A stretch of DNA of 64,000 nucleotides from Pseudomonas sp. SL4(2022). GTDB taxonomy: Bacteria > Pseudomonadota > Gammaproteobacteria > Pseudomonadales > Pseudomonadaceae. The position numbers and the translations under genes were made by a program. The notes beneath the pieces were generated by a model. It saw only the letters and a program-made list of their open reading frames with translations. It was not told the origin of the DNA and searched no databases. Within the stretch, counting starts at the first letter, position 1, and each line of letters begins with the position of its first letter. Where the stretch lies: contig NZ_CP113060.1 in the NCBI RefSeq assembly GCF_026625725.1, forward strand, positions 3,602,001-3,666,000, in the 5' to 3' direction. Below, one piece after another: positions 9,598 to 19,155 of the stretch.

Positions 9598-10787
9598 CCT
9601 CGGTGGCCTTTCCCGCAAAGAAAATTGAAGACTTTTGCCGTACTGGTAGCGGCGGTACTCCCTCGCGTTCTAAGCCCGAATATTTCGATGGCGGTGCTAT
9701 TCCCTGGGTCAAGTCCGGCGAGCTGAAGACTCGCTTTGTAAGCAGTACTGAGGAGTCGATTACAGATGCCGCAGTGGAGCAGTCGGCAGTCAAGCTTGTA
9801 CCCAAAGGCGCGCTGTTAATTGCAATGTATGGTGCAACCGTAGGCGAGGTTTCCGAACTCGCAATGGACGCCACTACGAATCAAGCGATATGCCATATCG
9901 TTCCTGATCCAAACCTTTGCGACCGTGGATACCTATATCAATATCTCTCAGCCATTAAGCCGGAGCTGCTTGATCGCCGGGTTGGTGGCGGTCAGCCCAA
10001 TATTTCACAAGCAATCATTAAATCTTTAAGTGTCCCGCTCCCGCCACTCCCCGAGCAGCGTCGTATCGCAGCGATTCTGGACAAGGCCGACGCGCTGCGC
10101 GCCAAGCGCCGCGAAGCTATCGTCAAGCTCGATCAACTGCTGCAATCCGTATTTCTCGAGATGTTCGGCGACCCGGTGACGAATCCGAAGGGATGGCCCG
10201 AAACTGATTTTCTTGGCGATGTCGCTGATATTTGCTCTGGAATTACCAAAGGTCGGCGAACAACGGAAGAGACCCGAGAGATTCCATATCTTGCAGTGGC
10301 CAATGTTCAAGACCGTCACCTAAAGCTGGGCTCAGTTAAAACGATCTGTGCAACAGACGCGGAGATAGGCAGATATCGGTTGGCTGTGAACGATCTGTTG
10401 TTAACTGAGGGCGGCGATCCTGACAAGCTTGGAAGGGGAGCGCTATGGGACGGTTCGATTGCAGAGTGCATTCATCAAAACCACGTCTTTAGGGTTCGAG
10501 TAACCTCGCCTGCAATTGATCCAGTTTTTCTGAACTGGCTAGTTGGTAGTGCGCGCGGCAAGCGGTATTTTCTCAGTGTGTCGAAGCAGACTACGGGGAT
10601 CGCATCGATAAATATGACGCAGCTAAAGAAGTTTCCGTTGCTGACTCCACCCATCGAACTGCAAATGCAATTTGCTCAAGCGGTGTCGAAAATCGAGGTA
10701 CACCAACGAGAGTTAGAAAAGGCAGAAGTTACTGCTCACCAACTGTTTCAGTCTTTACAGCAGCAAGCGTTCGCAGGACAGCTCTAA
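9594..10787 (+). CDS. hsdS: type I restriction-modification specificity subunit HsdS
   Basis: 397-residue two-half specificity subunit. The first target recognition domain spans about residues 1-145, followed by the central conserved helical spacer (PLPPLPEQRRIAAILDKADALRAKRREA), the second target recognition domain (about 200-350) and the C-terminal conserved helix ending LFQSLQQQAFAGQL. The central spacer and the C-terminal helix set the distance between the two half-sites. The start is a GTG overlapping the hsdM stop by 4 nt. Both recognition domains have lower GC and more varied codon use than hsdM, as expected for domains exchanged by recombination. The target sequence cannot be predicted. 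Confidence 0.93.
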   Translation: MTSVAFPAKKIEDFCRTGSGGTPSRSKPEYFDGGAIPWVKSGELKTRFVSSTEESITDAAVEQSAVKLVPKGALLIAMYGATVGEVSELAMDATTNQAICHIVPDPNLCDRGYLYQYLSAIKPELLDRRVGGGQPNISQAIIKSLSVPLPPLPEQRRIAAILDKADALRAKRREAIVKLDQLLQSVFLEMFGDPVTNPKGWPETDFLGDVADICSGITKGRRTTEETREIPYLAVANVQDRHLKLGSVKTICATDAEIGRYRLAVNDLLLTEGGDPDKLGRGALWDGSIAECIHQNHVFRVRVTSPAIDPVFLNWLVGSARGKRYFLSVSKQTTGIASINMTQLKKFPLLTPPIELQMQFAQAVSKIEVHQRELEKAEVTAHQLFQSLQQQAFAGQL

Positions 10788-10790
10788 ACC

Positions 10791-10862
10791 GTAGGGTGGA
10801 TCACGCTTCACCGATCCACAAAGCGGCGTCACGATGGATGATAAAAGCGTCATCCACCCTAC
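10791..10862. repeat. REPIN-like inverted pair of REP elements
   Basis: GTAGGGTGGAT at 10791-10801 is the perfect inverted complement of ATCCACCCTAC at 10852-10862. Each arm has its own short palindrome (GTGGATC...GATCCAC and GGATG...CATCC). This two-REP, head-to-head arrangement is the form of REPINs mobilised by RAYT transposases in Pseudomonas. It sits exactly between hsdS and the helicase gene and may lower read-through. Confidence 0.75.
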
Positions 10863-10905
10863 GAACAACCTGTGCTCCCAGCACGCCAAGGAACAGGCAA
10901 CCCAT

Positions 10906-12795
10906 ATGGCTCAATTCTTCCCTACCCGCACCACCTGCCGCTTCGACACCCCTGGCGAACGCCGGCTGGCCGAGCGCCTGGAGAAGAAGCTCGAAGACGA
11001 TTACCTGTGCTGGTTCAATATCCCGGTGGGGCCAAAGGCCTTGCAGCCGGATTTTGTGCTGATGCATCCGCTGCGCGGGGTGCTGGTGCTGGAGGTCAAG
11101 GACTGGAAGCTGGACACCATCCAGAGCATGGATCGCGGCCAGGCGAAGATCTTTGCCGATGGCCTGCTGAAAACCCAGAAAAACCCGATGATGCAGGCGC
11201 GCGCCTACGCCATGGAAGTGGTGATGATGCTGCAGCGCGACCCGGCGCTAAAACAACCCGCCGGCTCGCCACGGGCCGGCAACTTGATTATGCCGTTCGG
11301 CTGGGGCGTGGTGCTGACCGCGATCACCCGCAAGCAGTTCGAGGGCACGGACCTGGCCGAGGTGCTCAACCCGCAACAGGTGCTGTTTCAGGATGAAATG
11401 ACCGAAACGGTGGACGCCGAAGCCTTCCAGCAACGCCTGTGGGATATGTTCCACCATGTATTCCCGTGCCAGTTGAGCCTGCCGCAGATCGACAGGGTGC
11501 GCTATCACCTGTACCCCGAGGTGCGGGTCAATGTGCTGCCAGGGCAGTTCGGTTTGTTTGCTGAACAGGACGCGCCCCTGCCCAGCCTGATCAAGGTCAT
11601 GGACTTGCAGCAGGAGCAACTGGCGCGCTCGCTGGGCGAGGGGCATCGGGTCATCCACGGCGCGGCCGGCAGCGGCAAGACCATGATCCTCGGTTATCGC
11701 TGTGCGCACCTGGCGCAGGTGTCGAGTAAGCCGGTGCTGGTGCTGTGCTACAACAAATCCCTGGCCGGGCGCTTGCAGCAGGTGCTGGCAGAGCGCGACC
11801 TGAGTGACAAGGTGGTGGTGCGTAACTTCCACGCCTGGTGCTCGGACATGCTCACCGCCTTTAACGTCGACCGCCCGGACCCCAAGTTGTCGGTCAACGC
11901 CAAGATGGCGCAGATGGTCGAGAACACCATCGACGGCGTCGACCGTGGGCAAATCCCCCGCGCCCAGTACGCAGCGGTGCTGATCGACGAGGGCCATGAC
12001 TTCCAGCCCGAGTGGTTCAAGCTGGTGGTGCAAATGATCGATCCGGAGAGCAATTCGCTGCTGGTGCTGTACGACGATGCGCAGTCGATCTACCGCGGCA
12101 AGGGCGGTAAAAGCGGCATGGATTTCAGCTTCGCCAGCGTCGGCATTCAGGCCCAGGGCCGCACCACCATCCTGCGGCTGAACTACCGCAATACCGTGGA
12201 GGTGCTGTCGGTGGCGCGGGCCTTTGCCATGGAACTGCTGACCGCCCGCGATGCCGCTGAAGACGGCGTGCCCATCGTCGCGCCACAAAGCGCCGGGCGG
12301 CGGGGCGCATTCCCCGAGCTGCTGCGCTGTGAGTCGGATTGGCAGGAGCATAACTGCATCGTTGAGCGCATCCGCGACGAACAAGGCCAGGGCCGCGCGC
12401 TGGATGACATGGCAGTGATCTATCGCAGCACCGCCCAGGCGCAACGCATCGAACGGGCCTTGAGCGAGGCCGGCATCGCCTTCGCCTCGGGCCAGTCGGC
12501 CAAGGGCCGTGGCACGTTGTATGGCCGCGAGGATGCAGTCAAGATCGTCAGCATGCATTCGAGCAAGGGCCTGGAGTTCGGCCTGGTGCTGATCCCCCAT
12601 CTGGGTGAAATGCCGAAGAAGGGTGAAGACGAAGTCGACGAGGCGCGCCTGCTGTATGTGGCCATGACCCGCGCGATTGATCGGCTGGTGATGACCTACC
12701 GCGAACCTTCCAGCTTTACCCGCAGGATTCAGGACTCAATCGGCAGCGTGCGTCAGCACCTGGACGAGATGGACGCACAGAAGGCAGTCGGATAA
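10906..12795 (+). CDS. NERD-domain nuclease / UvrD-like DNA helicase
   Basis: 629-residue protein. The N-terminal nuclease-related domain (NERD, about residues 10-125) contains the D...ExK pattern QPDFVLMHPLRGVLVLEVKDW. This is followed by a superfamily 1 helicase: Walker A HGAAGSGKTMIL, Walker B LIDEGHDFQPEW, motif III/IV LLVLYDDAQSIYRG, and C-terminal UvrD_C-type motifs SMHSSKGLEFGLVLIP and LLYVAMTRAIDRL. The ATG at 10906 (MAQFFPTRTT) after AAGGAACAGG is preferred; an upstream in-frame ATG at 10834 would begin inside the REPIN. It lies between hsdS and hsdR on the same strand, so it is a candidate accessory defence gene. The biochemical role in the restriction system is inference. Confidence 0.88.
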   Translation: MAQFFPTRTTCRFDTPGERRLAERLEKKLEDDYLCWFNIPVGPKALQPDFVLMHPLRGVLVLEVKDWKLDTIQSMDRGQAKIFADGLLKTQKNPMMQARAYAMEVVMMLQRDPALKQPAGSPRAGNLIMPFGWGVVLTAITRKQFEGTDLAEVLNPQQVLFQDEMTETVDAEAFQQRLWDMFHHVFPCQLSLPQIDRVRYHLYPEVRVNVLPGQFGLFAEQDAPLPSLIKVMDLQQEQLARSLGEGHRVIHGAAGSGKTMILGYRCAHLAQVSSKPVLVLCYNKSLAGRLQQVLAERDLSDKVVVRNFHAWCSDMLTAFNVDRPDPKLSVNAKMAQMVENTIDGVDRGQIPRAQYAAVLIDEGHDFQPEWFKLVVQMIDPESNSLLVLYDDAQSIYRGKGGKSGMDFSFASVGIQAQGRTTILRLNYRNTVEVLSVARAFAMELLTARDAAEDGVPIVAPQSAGRRGAFPELLRCESDWQEHNCIVERIRDEQGQGRALDDMAVIYRSTAQAQRIERALSEAGIAFASGQSAKGRGTLYGREDAVKIVSMHSSKGLEFGLVLIPHLGEMPKKGEDEVDEARLLYVAMTRAIDRLVMTYREPSSFTRRIQDSIGSVRQHLDEMDAQKAVG

Positions 12796-12886
12796 TGAGT
12801 AGCTCTATGATGAATTACGCAAAAAATATCGTATCGAGTGAGTTCACTAGTCAGATGGCGCGTCTTGTTGCCGTCAGGTCGCGAGC

Positions 12887-14881
12887 ATGATCGATCTTCA
12901 CTCACGTGCCGATCTTGAGCTGTTGCGCGAGTCTATTGACCTGGAATGCAAACTGGCTGGAGGTCGGGACGGGCAAGGTGCTTTGCCAGAGGATTTTTGG
13001 CCGACTTATAGCGCCTTCGCCAATACAAATGGTGGTGTGGTAGTGCTGGGTGTGCGCGAGAAAAAAGGCCAGTTCCTGCTGGAAGGTATTACCAACCCAA
13101 CAAAGGTACGCAAAGAGCTATTTGATAATCTGAATAACCGGCAAAAGGTCAGCGCTAACCTGTTGAGTGATGACCACGTTCGTGAAGTGATGATTGAAGA
13201 GCGAACGTTGCTGGTGGTTGATATTCCGCGCGCCAACCGCAAGCAACGTCCGGTTCACCTCACTACCAACCCCTTCGGTCATACCTATCGTCGCCTCAAC
13301 GAGGGTGATCGGCATATTGCCGATGAAGATGTACGGCGGATGATCGCTGAACAGGTGGAGGACAGTCGTGATGATCGCATTCTCAAGGGCTACCACCTGG
13401 AAGATCTGTGTCCTGAGACTCTGCGCGCTTATCGTCAAGTGTTAGGCAACCGCGAGCCAGCTCATCCTTGGAATACCCTGGACGATCAGGAGTTTCTGCG
13501 TCAAATCGGCGGCTGGCGGCGCGACCGAGAAACGGGGGTTGGTGGCCTGACCCTGGCCGGCCTGTTGATGTTTGGCTGGATGACCTCGATACAGGAAGAG
13601 CTGCCCAACTACATGCTCGACTACCAGGAGCGCCCAGAGGCTAAAACCGAGTTGCGCTGGCTGGACCGCATCACTCTAGACGGTAAATGGTCGGGCAATC
13701 TCTATGACTTCTATCGCAAGGTCTACCTCAAACTCACCGGTGAGTTGAAAGTGCCTTTTGCTCTGGAGAAGGGTGAGCGCAAGGATGAAACACCGATCCA
13801 CGTCGCCCTACGCGAGGCCTTGGCCAATGTGTTGGTGCATGCCGATTACTCTGATCGGGCTTCGGTTTTGGTGGTCAAGCGCCCTGACATGTTTGGCTTT
13901 CGCAACCCAGGACTAATGCGCGTGCCGCCAGAAATTGCCATTCGCGGCGGTGAGCATGACTGCCGCAATCGCACCTTGCACAAGATGTTCCGCCTGGTTG
14001 GCGTGGGCGAGCAAGCCGGCTCGGGCATCCCCAAGATCTACGATGGTTGGGGTGGCCAGCATTGGCGTACGCCGGCGTTGTACGAGCGTAGCGAGCCTTA
14101 CAACCAGACACTGCTAGAACTGCGTATGGTCGATTTGTTGCCTGAGGATGTAGTGGTAGCTCTGCGTCTGCAGTTCGGTTCGGGCTTTGATGCGCTGCAA
14201 CGCAACGAGCGCTTGACCTTGGCCGCTGTCGTCTCCGAGCGCACCCTCAGCCATGCCCGTGTCATGGAATTGACGGGTCTCCATCCAGTTGAGTCTACGC
14301 GTCTGCTTCAGGGCCTTATCCGCAATGGCTTTCTGGAAAGCCACAATCCCGGCCGTGGTGCGGTTTATTGCTTGCCGGGTTCCGCATTGCCCAGGCCTGA
14401 AGAAGTATTTGGCGATGGCTTCGGATATTTACCGGAAAGCTCCGGACATTTGCCGGACAGCTCCGGACATTTGCCGGTCAGCTCCGGACATTTCACGGCA
14501 TTACCCCTTGCTGGTGCATCTATTGATCGTGTTGAGCAGCGTGACAATCACGGACGTTTGCTGACTGCGATCCTCGACGCTCCGGTTATTGACTCGCTTA
14601 AATATCTGGATGGAACTTATCGCGGCCAACTGGAAGCTATAGCTCAAGCACCACGAACCAGAGGTAAGTTGGAGCCCGAAGAGATGCACGAAGTGATCCT
14701 TGCCCTTTGTCGAGGCCACTATGTGACCGGTAGCAGTCTGGCTGAGTTGGTTGGGCGCAGCGCAGACGCTTTTCGCAAACAGCATTTGAGGCCTCTGGTG
14801 CAGCAGGGCAAATTGCAGTTCGCCTTCCCAACTGCGCCAACCCATGAAATGCAGGCCTACCGCACAACGGAAAGTGAGTAG
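12887..14881 (+). CDS. AlbA_2 (Schlafen-like) / GHKL-ATPase domain protein
   Basis: 664 residues. The N-terminal AlbA_2 nucleic-acid-binding domain (about 8-130) shows ESIDLECKLAGG and FANTNGGVVVLGVRE. The middle has a GHKL-type ATPase of the HATPase_c_4 kind: N-box REALANVLVHADYSDRA and glycine-rich lid GVGEQAGSGIPKIYDGW. Winged-helix-like segments follow (SERTLSHARVMELTGLHPVESTRLLQGLI and RGHYVTGSSLAELVGRSADAFRKQHLRPLVQQGKL). Three to four 7-residue repeats (SGHLPDS type) lie at about residues 512-538. Databases often call this family a putative transcriptional regulator or RecG-related. Such genes are recurrently linked to type I R-M loci (compare the rlo genes of Campylobacter). The start is ATG 12887; hsdR begins 6 nt after its stop. 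Function unproven. Confidence 0.82.
   Translation: MIDLHSRADLELLRESIDLECKLAGGRDGQGALPEDFWPTYSAFANTNGGVVVLGVREKKGQFLLEGITNPTKVRKELFDNLNNRQKVSANLLSDDHVREVMIEERTLLVVDIPRANRKQRPVHLTTNPFGHTYRRLNEGDRHIADEDVRRMIAEQVEDSRDDRILKGYHLEDLCPETLRAYRQVLGNREPAHPWNTLDDQEFLRQIGGWRRDRETGVGGLTLAGLLMFGWMTSIQEELPNYMLDYQERPEAKTELRWLDRITLDGKWSGNLYDFYRKVYLKLTGELKVPFALEKGERKDETPIHVALREALANVLVHADYSDRASVLVVKRPDMFGFRNPGLMRVPPEIAIRGGEHDCRNRTLHKMFRLVGVGEQAGSGIPKIYDGWGGQHWRTPALYERSEPYNQTLLELRMVDLLPEDVVVALRLQFGSGFDALQRNERLTLAAVVSERTLSHARVMELTGLHPVESTRLLQGLIRNGFLESHNPGRGAVYCLPGSALPRPEEVFGDGFGYLPESSGHLPDSSGHLPVSSGHFTALPLAGASIDRVEQRDNHGRLLTAILDAPVIDSLKYLDGTYRGQLEAIAQAPRTRGKLEPEEMHEVILALCRGHYVTGSSLAELVGRSADAFRKQHLRPLVQQGKLQFAFPTAPTHEMQAYRTTESE
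14419..14500 (+). repeat. 21-bp in-frame tandem repeat in the AlbA_2/GHKL gene
   Basis: Units start at 14419 (degenerate), 14440, 14461 and 14482 (last one partial). The unit begins CTCCGGACATTTGCCGG and is 21 bp long, encoding seven residues SGHLPxS. The two central units differ at a single base (GGACAG versus GGTCAG). Being a multiple of three, changes in copy number keep the frame and alter only a linker length. Confidence 0.9.
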
Positions 14882-14887
14882 TCAATT

Positions 14888-17800
14888 GTGAGCAATTTCC
14901 AGTTCCTTGCCTCCGAGTTCAAAACCCTGTTCGAGCCGGCCAAGGGCGCAGAACAGCTGGTGTACTCCGATCCGCGCGCCTGTTGTATGCGCACCCGCCA
15001 TGCCCTGGAGCAAGCGGTGCATTGGCTCTATGAGCATGACCGTGACCTGCGCATGCCTTACGACAATGGCCTTAATCTGCTGCTAACGCAGGTGGAGTTC
15101 GTGCACCTGCTGCCGCCGCAGATTCATCAGAAGGCGCGGCTGATTCAGAAGCTGGGCAACCAGGCCGTGCATGGCAATCAGCCGATCAGCTCCAGCGATG
15201 CGATGAAGCTGGTGCGCGAGCTGTTTCATCTGCTGTTCTGGCTGGCGCGCACCTATACCCGCGCCAGCGACCCTAAAAGCATCGACGCGGCGTTCGACGA
15301 ACAGAACGTGCCGAAACTGGTCAGCGTCAGCGATGCGGCGGCCTTTACCCGTGAAGAGCTGAAAAAACAGGAAGCCAAGTTCCAGCAACAGATTGCCGCC
15401 CAGCACGGCACTCTGGAGGCCCGCGAGGCGGCGATTGCCGAGCAGGCTGCCAGCCTGAGCGAGCGTGAGGCGCTGCTGGCCAAGCTGGATGCCGAGCTGG
15501 TGGCCACCCGTGCGGCACTGGCCCAGGCCAAGGCGGCGAATATCGCCGTGCCGGACAGCCACGACTACGACGAGGCCGACACCCGCCGTCTGTTTATCGA
15601 CGTGCTGCTGCGCGAGGCCGGCTGGGAGTTGGGCAAGAACGCCGACGCCGAAGTGCCGGTCAGTGGCATGCCCAACGCGCAGGGCGAGGGCTCTGTCGAT
15701 TACGTGCTGTGGGGTGCCAACGGCAAACCGCTGGCGGTGGTGGAGGCCAAGCGCAGCCTCAAAGACCCGGACGTGGGCCAGCAGCAAGCCAAGCTGTATG
15801 CCGATTGCCTGGAAGCCGAGAAAGGCCAGCGACCGCTGATTTTCTACAGTAACGGCAACCACACCTGGCTGTGGGACGACCGCCGTGCTCCGCCCCGCGA
15901 GGTGCAGGGGTTTTATACCCGCGATGAGCTGGAGCTGGCGATCCAGCGGCGCAGCCTGCAAACCGACCTGCGCGAGCTGCCGATCAATAGTGAGATTGTC
16001 GAGCGTACCTATCAGCACCGGGCGATTCGGGCGATGACCGAGTCCCTCAGTCAGGGCCGCCGCGCCGGTTTGCTGACCATGGCCACCGGCACCGGCAAGA
16101 CGCGCATGTCAATTGCTCTGGTCGAGCTGTTGATGCGCGGCAACTGGGTCAAGCGCGTGCTGTTCCTGGCTGACCGGGTGTCCCTGGTCAATCAGGCTAC
16201 GAATGCCTTCAAGGCGTTTTTGCCGGACTCCAGCCCGGTCAATCTGGTGACCGACAAGCACGGCCAGGGGCGGGTGTACCTGTGTACCTATCCGACCATG
16301 ATGGGCTTGATCGAGCAGATGGAGGGCGACCGGCGCAAGTATGGCGTTGGCCACTTCGACCTGATCGTGATCGACGAGGCGCACCGCAGCGTGTACCAGA
16401 AGTACGGTGCGATCTTCCGCTACTTCGACAGCTATCTTGTGGGCCTGACCGCCACCCCGCGTGACGAAGTGGACCGCGATACCTATCACCTGTTCGGCCT
16501 GGAAACGGGCGTACCGACCGATGCTTACGGCCTGAATGAGGCGGTGGAGGATGGCTATCTGGTGCCGCCCACTGCCTATTCGGTGCCGATCAAGTTCGTG
16601 CGCGAAGGTATCCGTTACGACCAGCTCAGCGATGAGGAGAAAGAACACTGGGAGTCGCTGGACTGGGGCGATTACAGCGCCGAGGGCGACACACCCACCG
16701 AGGTGTTGGCCTCGGAGGTCAACAAGCAGCTGTTCAACGAGCCAACTGTTGATCTGATGCTCAAGCACCTGATGCAGAACGGCCTGAAGGTCGAGGGCGG
16801 CGACAAGCTCGGCAAGACCATCATTTTTGCGGTGAACCAGAAGCACGCCGACTTTATCGCCCGGCGCTTCAACCATCACTATCCGCACTTCAATGGCGAG
16901 TTTGCGCGGGTTATCACTCATGCGGTGAGTTATGCGCAGACCCTGATCGATGACTTCGGCAGCAAGCTTAACAAGCTGCCGCAGATCGCCATTTCGGTGG
17001 ACATGCTCGACACCGGCATCGACGTGCCGCAGGTGCTGAACCTGGTGTTCTTCAAGGCGGTGCGCTCGAAGGTGAAGTTCCTGCAGATGATCGGGCGCGG
17101 CACGCGGCTGTGCCCGGATCTGTTTGCGCCGGGTGTGCATAAACGCGAGTTCGCCATCTTCGATTTCTGCGGCAATTTCGAATATTTCAACGAAAACCCC
17201 AAGGGCGCACTGGGTGGCGTGGCGGAACCTTTGGGCAAGCGCTTGTTCAAGGGGCGCCTGGATCTGCTGGCGCTGTTGGCGTCGAAGAACGTGCGCGAGC
17301 CTGGGAACCTGGCGGAGTCCAGCGGCCAGTACGATGCCTTTGTCGAGCTGCGCACGGAGTTGACCAACGAGCTGCACGACGAAGTCGCGGCGATGAACCC
17401 GGACAACTTCATCGTCCGTACTGAGCTGGAACACGTAACCCGATTTGCCGAGCGTGAGGTGTGGAATGCCCTGGATGAGGCGGCGCTGGGTGAGCTGCGC
17501 AGCCACGTCGCCGGTCTGCCGAGTGAGCGTGCGGCTGAGCACATCACCGCCAAGTTGTTCGATCTGGTCTGCCTGAACCTGCAACTGGCGTTGCTGCGTT
17601 CAACCAGCGACTTCATCACCTATCGTGACAAGGTGGTCGAGCTGGCCAGTCAGCTGGAAGTGATGGATAGCATTCCGGCGGTACACGCCGAGCTGGCGTT
17701 GCTGCAGGAGGTGCAAACCGAGGAATACTGGCAGGACATTCGCTTGCCGATGCTTGAGCAACTGCGCCGCCGGATGCGTGAGCTGATCAAGTTTATCGAG

Positions 17801-18364
17801 CGCCGCCCGAGCAACCCGGTGTACAGCGTGCTGAGCGATGAGATTGGCGAGGCGACGGTGGTCAATCTGAAAGACTTCAACACCGGCATCAACCTGGAGC
17901 AGTACCGGAAAAAGGTTGAAGCCTATATTCGCGCCAACGAGAACCATGTGGCCATCGCCAGGCTCAAGTTCAACCGCCCGCTGACGCCGAGCGACCTGAA
18001 CGAGCTGGAGCATTTCGTCTATGAGTCGGAACCGGTGCAGAGCCGCGAGCAATTCGAGCAGTGCTATGGCGTTGACCAGCCGCTGACCCTGCTGATCCGC
18101 TCATTGGTGGGCTTGGACCGCAACGCCGCCAAAGAGGCTTTCGGTCAATTCCTCGACGAGAACCGCTACAACAGCCAGCAGATTCGCTTTGTCGAAATGA
18201 TCATCGAGCGCCTCACTCGGCAGGGCGTGATGGAAGCCGGGCAACTCTACGAACCGCCGTTTACCGCACTGCACCATGAGGGCCTGGATGGTGCCTTTGG
18301 CGATGCCGATGCCAACGCCATTGTGGCGGTGATCGCGGCTATCAAGCGGAGTGCGGCCGCGTAA
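14888..18364 (+). CDS. hsdR: type I restriction-modification endonuclease subunit HsdR
   Basis: 1158 residues, full length. The N-terminal DUF4145-like helical domain (about 20-125) is followed by a coiled coil rich in Ala/Glu/Gln (about 155-220), then the PD-(D/E)xK nuclease with VDYVLWGANGKPLAVVEAKRS. Next is the SF2 translocase: Walker A MATGTGKTRMSIALVE, DEAH box LIVIDEAHRSVYQKY, motif III GLTATPRDEVD, motif VI QMIGRGTRL, and the helical C-terminal domain that docks on M2S. It starts at GTG 14888 just after the preceding stop. The TAATG junction at its end overlaps fic. It cleaves unmodified DNA after ATP-driven translocation. This belongs to the EcoKI-like (IA) or a near type by domain order; exact type is an inference. 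Confidence 0.94.
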   Translation: MSNFQFLASEFKTLFEPAKGAEQLVYSDPRACCMRTRHALEQAVHWLYEHDRDLRMPYDNGLNLLLTQVEFVHLLPPQIHQKARLIQKLGNQAVHGNQPISSSDAMKLVRELFHLLFWLARTYTRASDPKSIDAAFDEQNVPKLVSVSDAAAFTREELKKQEAKFQQQIAAQHGTLEAREAAIAEQAASLSEREALLAKLDAELVATRAALAQAKAANIAVPDSHDYDEADTRRLFIDVLLREAGWELGKNADAEVPVSGMPNAQGEGSVDYVLWGANGKPLAVVEAKRSLKDPDVGQQQAKLYADCLEAEKGQRPLIFYSNGNHTWLWDDRRAPPREVQGFYTRDELELAIQRRSLQTDLRELPINSEIVERTYQHRAIRAMTESLSQGRRAGLLTMATGTGKTRMSIALVELLMRGNWVKRVLFLADRVSLVNQATNAFKAFLPDSSPVNLVTDKHGQGRVYLCTYPTMMGLIEQMEGDRRKYGVGHFDLIVIDEAHRSVYQKYGAIFRYFDSYLVGLTATPRDEVDRDTYHLFGLETGVPTDAYGLNEAVEDGYLVPPTAYSVPIKFVREGIRYDQLSDEEKEHWESLDWGDYSAEGDTPTEVLASEVNKQLFNEPTVDLMLKHLMQNGLKVEGGDKLGKTIIFAVNQKHADFIARRFNHHYPHFNGEFARVITHAVSYAQTLIDDFGSKLNKLPQIAISVDMLDTGIDVPQVLNLVFFKAVRSKVKFLQMIGRGTRLCPDLFAPGVHKREFAIFDFCGNFEYFNENPKGALGGVAEPLGKRLFKGRLDLLALLASKNVREPGNLAESSGQYDAFVELRTELTNELHDEVAAMNPDNFIVRTELEHVTRFAEREVWNALDEAALGELRSHVAGLPSERAAEHITAKLFDLVCLNLQLALLRSTSDFITYRDKVVELASQLEVMDSIPAVHAELALLQEVQTEEYWQDIRLPMLEQLRRRMRELIKFIERRPSNPVYSVLSDEIGEATVVNLKDFNTGINLEQYRKKVEAYIRANENHVAIARLKFNRPLTPSDLNELEHFVYESEPVQSREQFEQCYGVDQPLTLLIRSLVGLDRNAAKEAFGQFLDENRYNSQQIRFVEMIIERLTRQGVMEAGQLYEPPFTALHHEGLDGAFGDADANAIVAVIAAIKRSAAA

Positions 18365-19155
18365 TGGCCTATCAGCCCCCCTTTACGCTAAACGGCAGCA
18401 TTCTGTCGTTGGTGGCGGAGATTGCGCAAAGTGTCGGCCGCTTGAGCGCGCAACCGGAGCATGCCAATGCGTTGCGCTTGCGGCGGATCAACCGTATCCG
18501 CACTGTTCAGGGCTCGCTGGCGATTGAGGGGAATACGCTGAGCGAGGAGCAGATCACCGCGATCCTCGACGGTAAGCGCATCATCGCCCCGCCCAAGGAT
18601 GTGCAGGAAGCGCGAAATGCGCTGGCTGTTTACGAGCTACTGGAGGCTTTGCAGCCCGCGAGTGAACAGCATCTGCTTGAGGCTCACGCGCTGCTGATAA
18701 AAGGTCTGATCGATGATGCCGGGCATTATCGCCAGGGCGGTGTTGGCGTGATGAAGGGAGATCAGGTGGTGCACATGGCTCCACCGGCCAATCGCGTCAG
18801 CAAGCTAATGCGTGATCTGCTGCAGTGGCTGGAAACAACCGATCAGCCCCCTCTGATTGCCAGTTGCGTCTTTCACTACGAGTTCGAATTTATCCACCCC
18901 TTTGCCGATGGCAATGGGCGTATGGGCAGGTTGTGGCAAACCTTGATCCTAAGCCGTTGGCAGCCAATGTTCGCGCATGTGCCGGTGGAAAGTCTGGTGC
19001 ACGCGCATCAAGCCGAGTACTACGCGGCTATCAATGACAGCATCCAGCAAGCCGACAGCGCACCGTTTATTGTGTTTATGTTGAGCATGCTGCGTGATGC
19101 GATTCTTAGCGTGAGCCCCCAAGCCACGCCTCAAGTCACCCCCCCAAGTCGCTGA
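18364..19155 (+). CDS. Fic family AMP-transferase, C-terminus cut by a frameshift
   Basis: 263 residues as read. The N-terminal inhibitory motif SLAIEGN (class II pattern S/TxxxE-G/N, about residues 51-57) clamps the active site; the catalytic loop is HPFADGNGRMGRLW (His near residue 177). Fic enzymes transfer AMP, or other phosphate groups, from nucleotides to target-protein hydroxyls. The reading frame breaks in seven consecutive C at 19139-19145: as read the protein ends ...TPQVTPPSR. With one C fewer it would continue through TPQVAELLKH and VSREKLQAALGLADRKSF to the stop at 19366, the winged-helix tail normal for these proteins (about 333 residues). ATG overlaps the hsdR stop (TAATG), so it is the last gene of the operon. 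The catalytic core is intact, so the truncated form may still be active. Confidence 0.87.
   Translation: MAYQPPFTLNGSILSLVAEIAQSVGRLSAQPEHANALRLRRINRIRTVQGSLAIEGNTLSEEQITAILDGKRIIAPPKDVQEARNALAVYELLEALQPASEQHLLEAHALLIKGLIDDAGHYRQGGVGVMKGDQVVHMAPPANRVSKLMRDLLQWLETTDQPPLIASCVFHYEFEFIHPFADGNGRMGRLWQTLILSRWQPMFAHVPVESLVHAHQAEYYAAINDSIQQADSAPFIVFMLSMLRDAILSVSPQATPQVTPPSR
19139..19145 (+). other. C7 homopolymer at the fic frameshift
   Basis: Run of seven C in CAAGTCACCCCCCCAAGTC. The preceding copy of the same repeat unit (CCTCAAGTCAC) shows the TPQV coding repeat that continues if the run were six. Consistent with slipped-strand mutation, phase variation, transcriptional or translational slippage, or a sequencing error; sequence alone cannot decide. 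Confidence 0.8.

Noticed and set aside
10834..10905. Earlier start of the NERD-helicase at 10834
   Set aside because: It would begin inside the REPIN; the ATG at 10906 has AAGGAACAGG and the family N-terminus.
14419..14500. CRISPR-like array
   Set aside because: Units are contiguous without spacers and lie in a coding frame.
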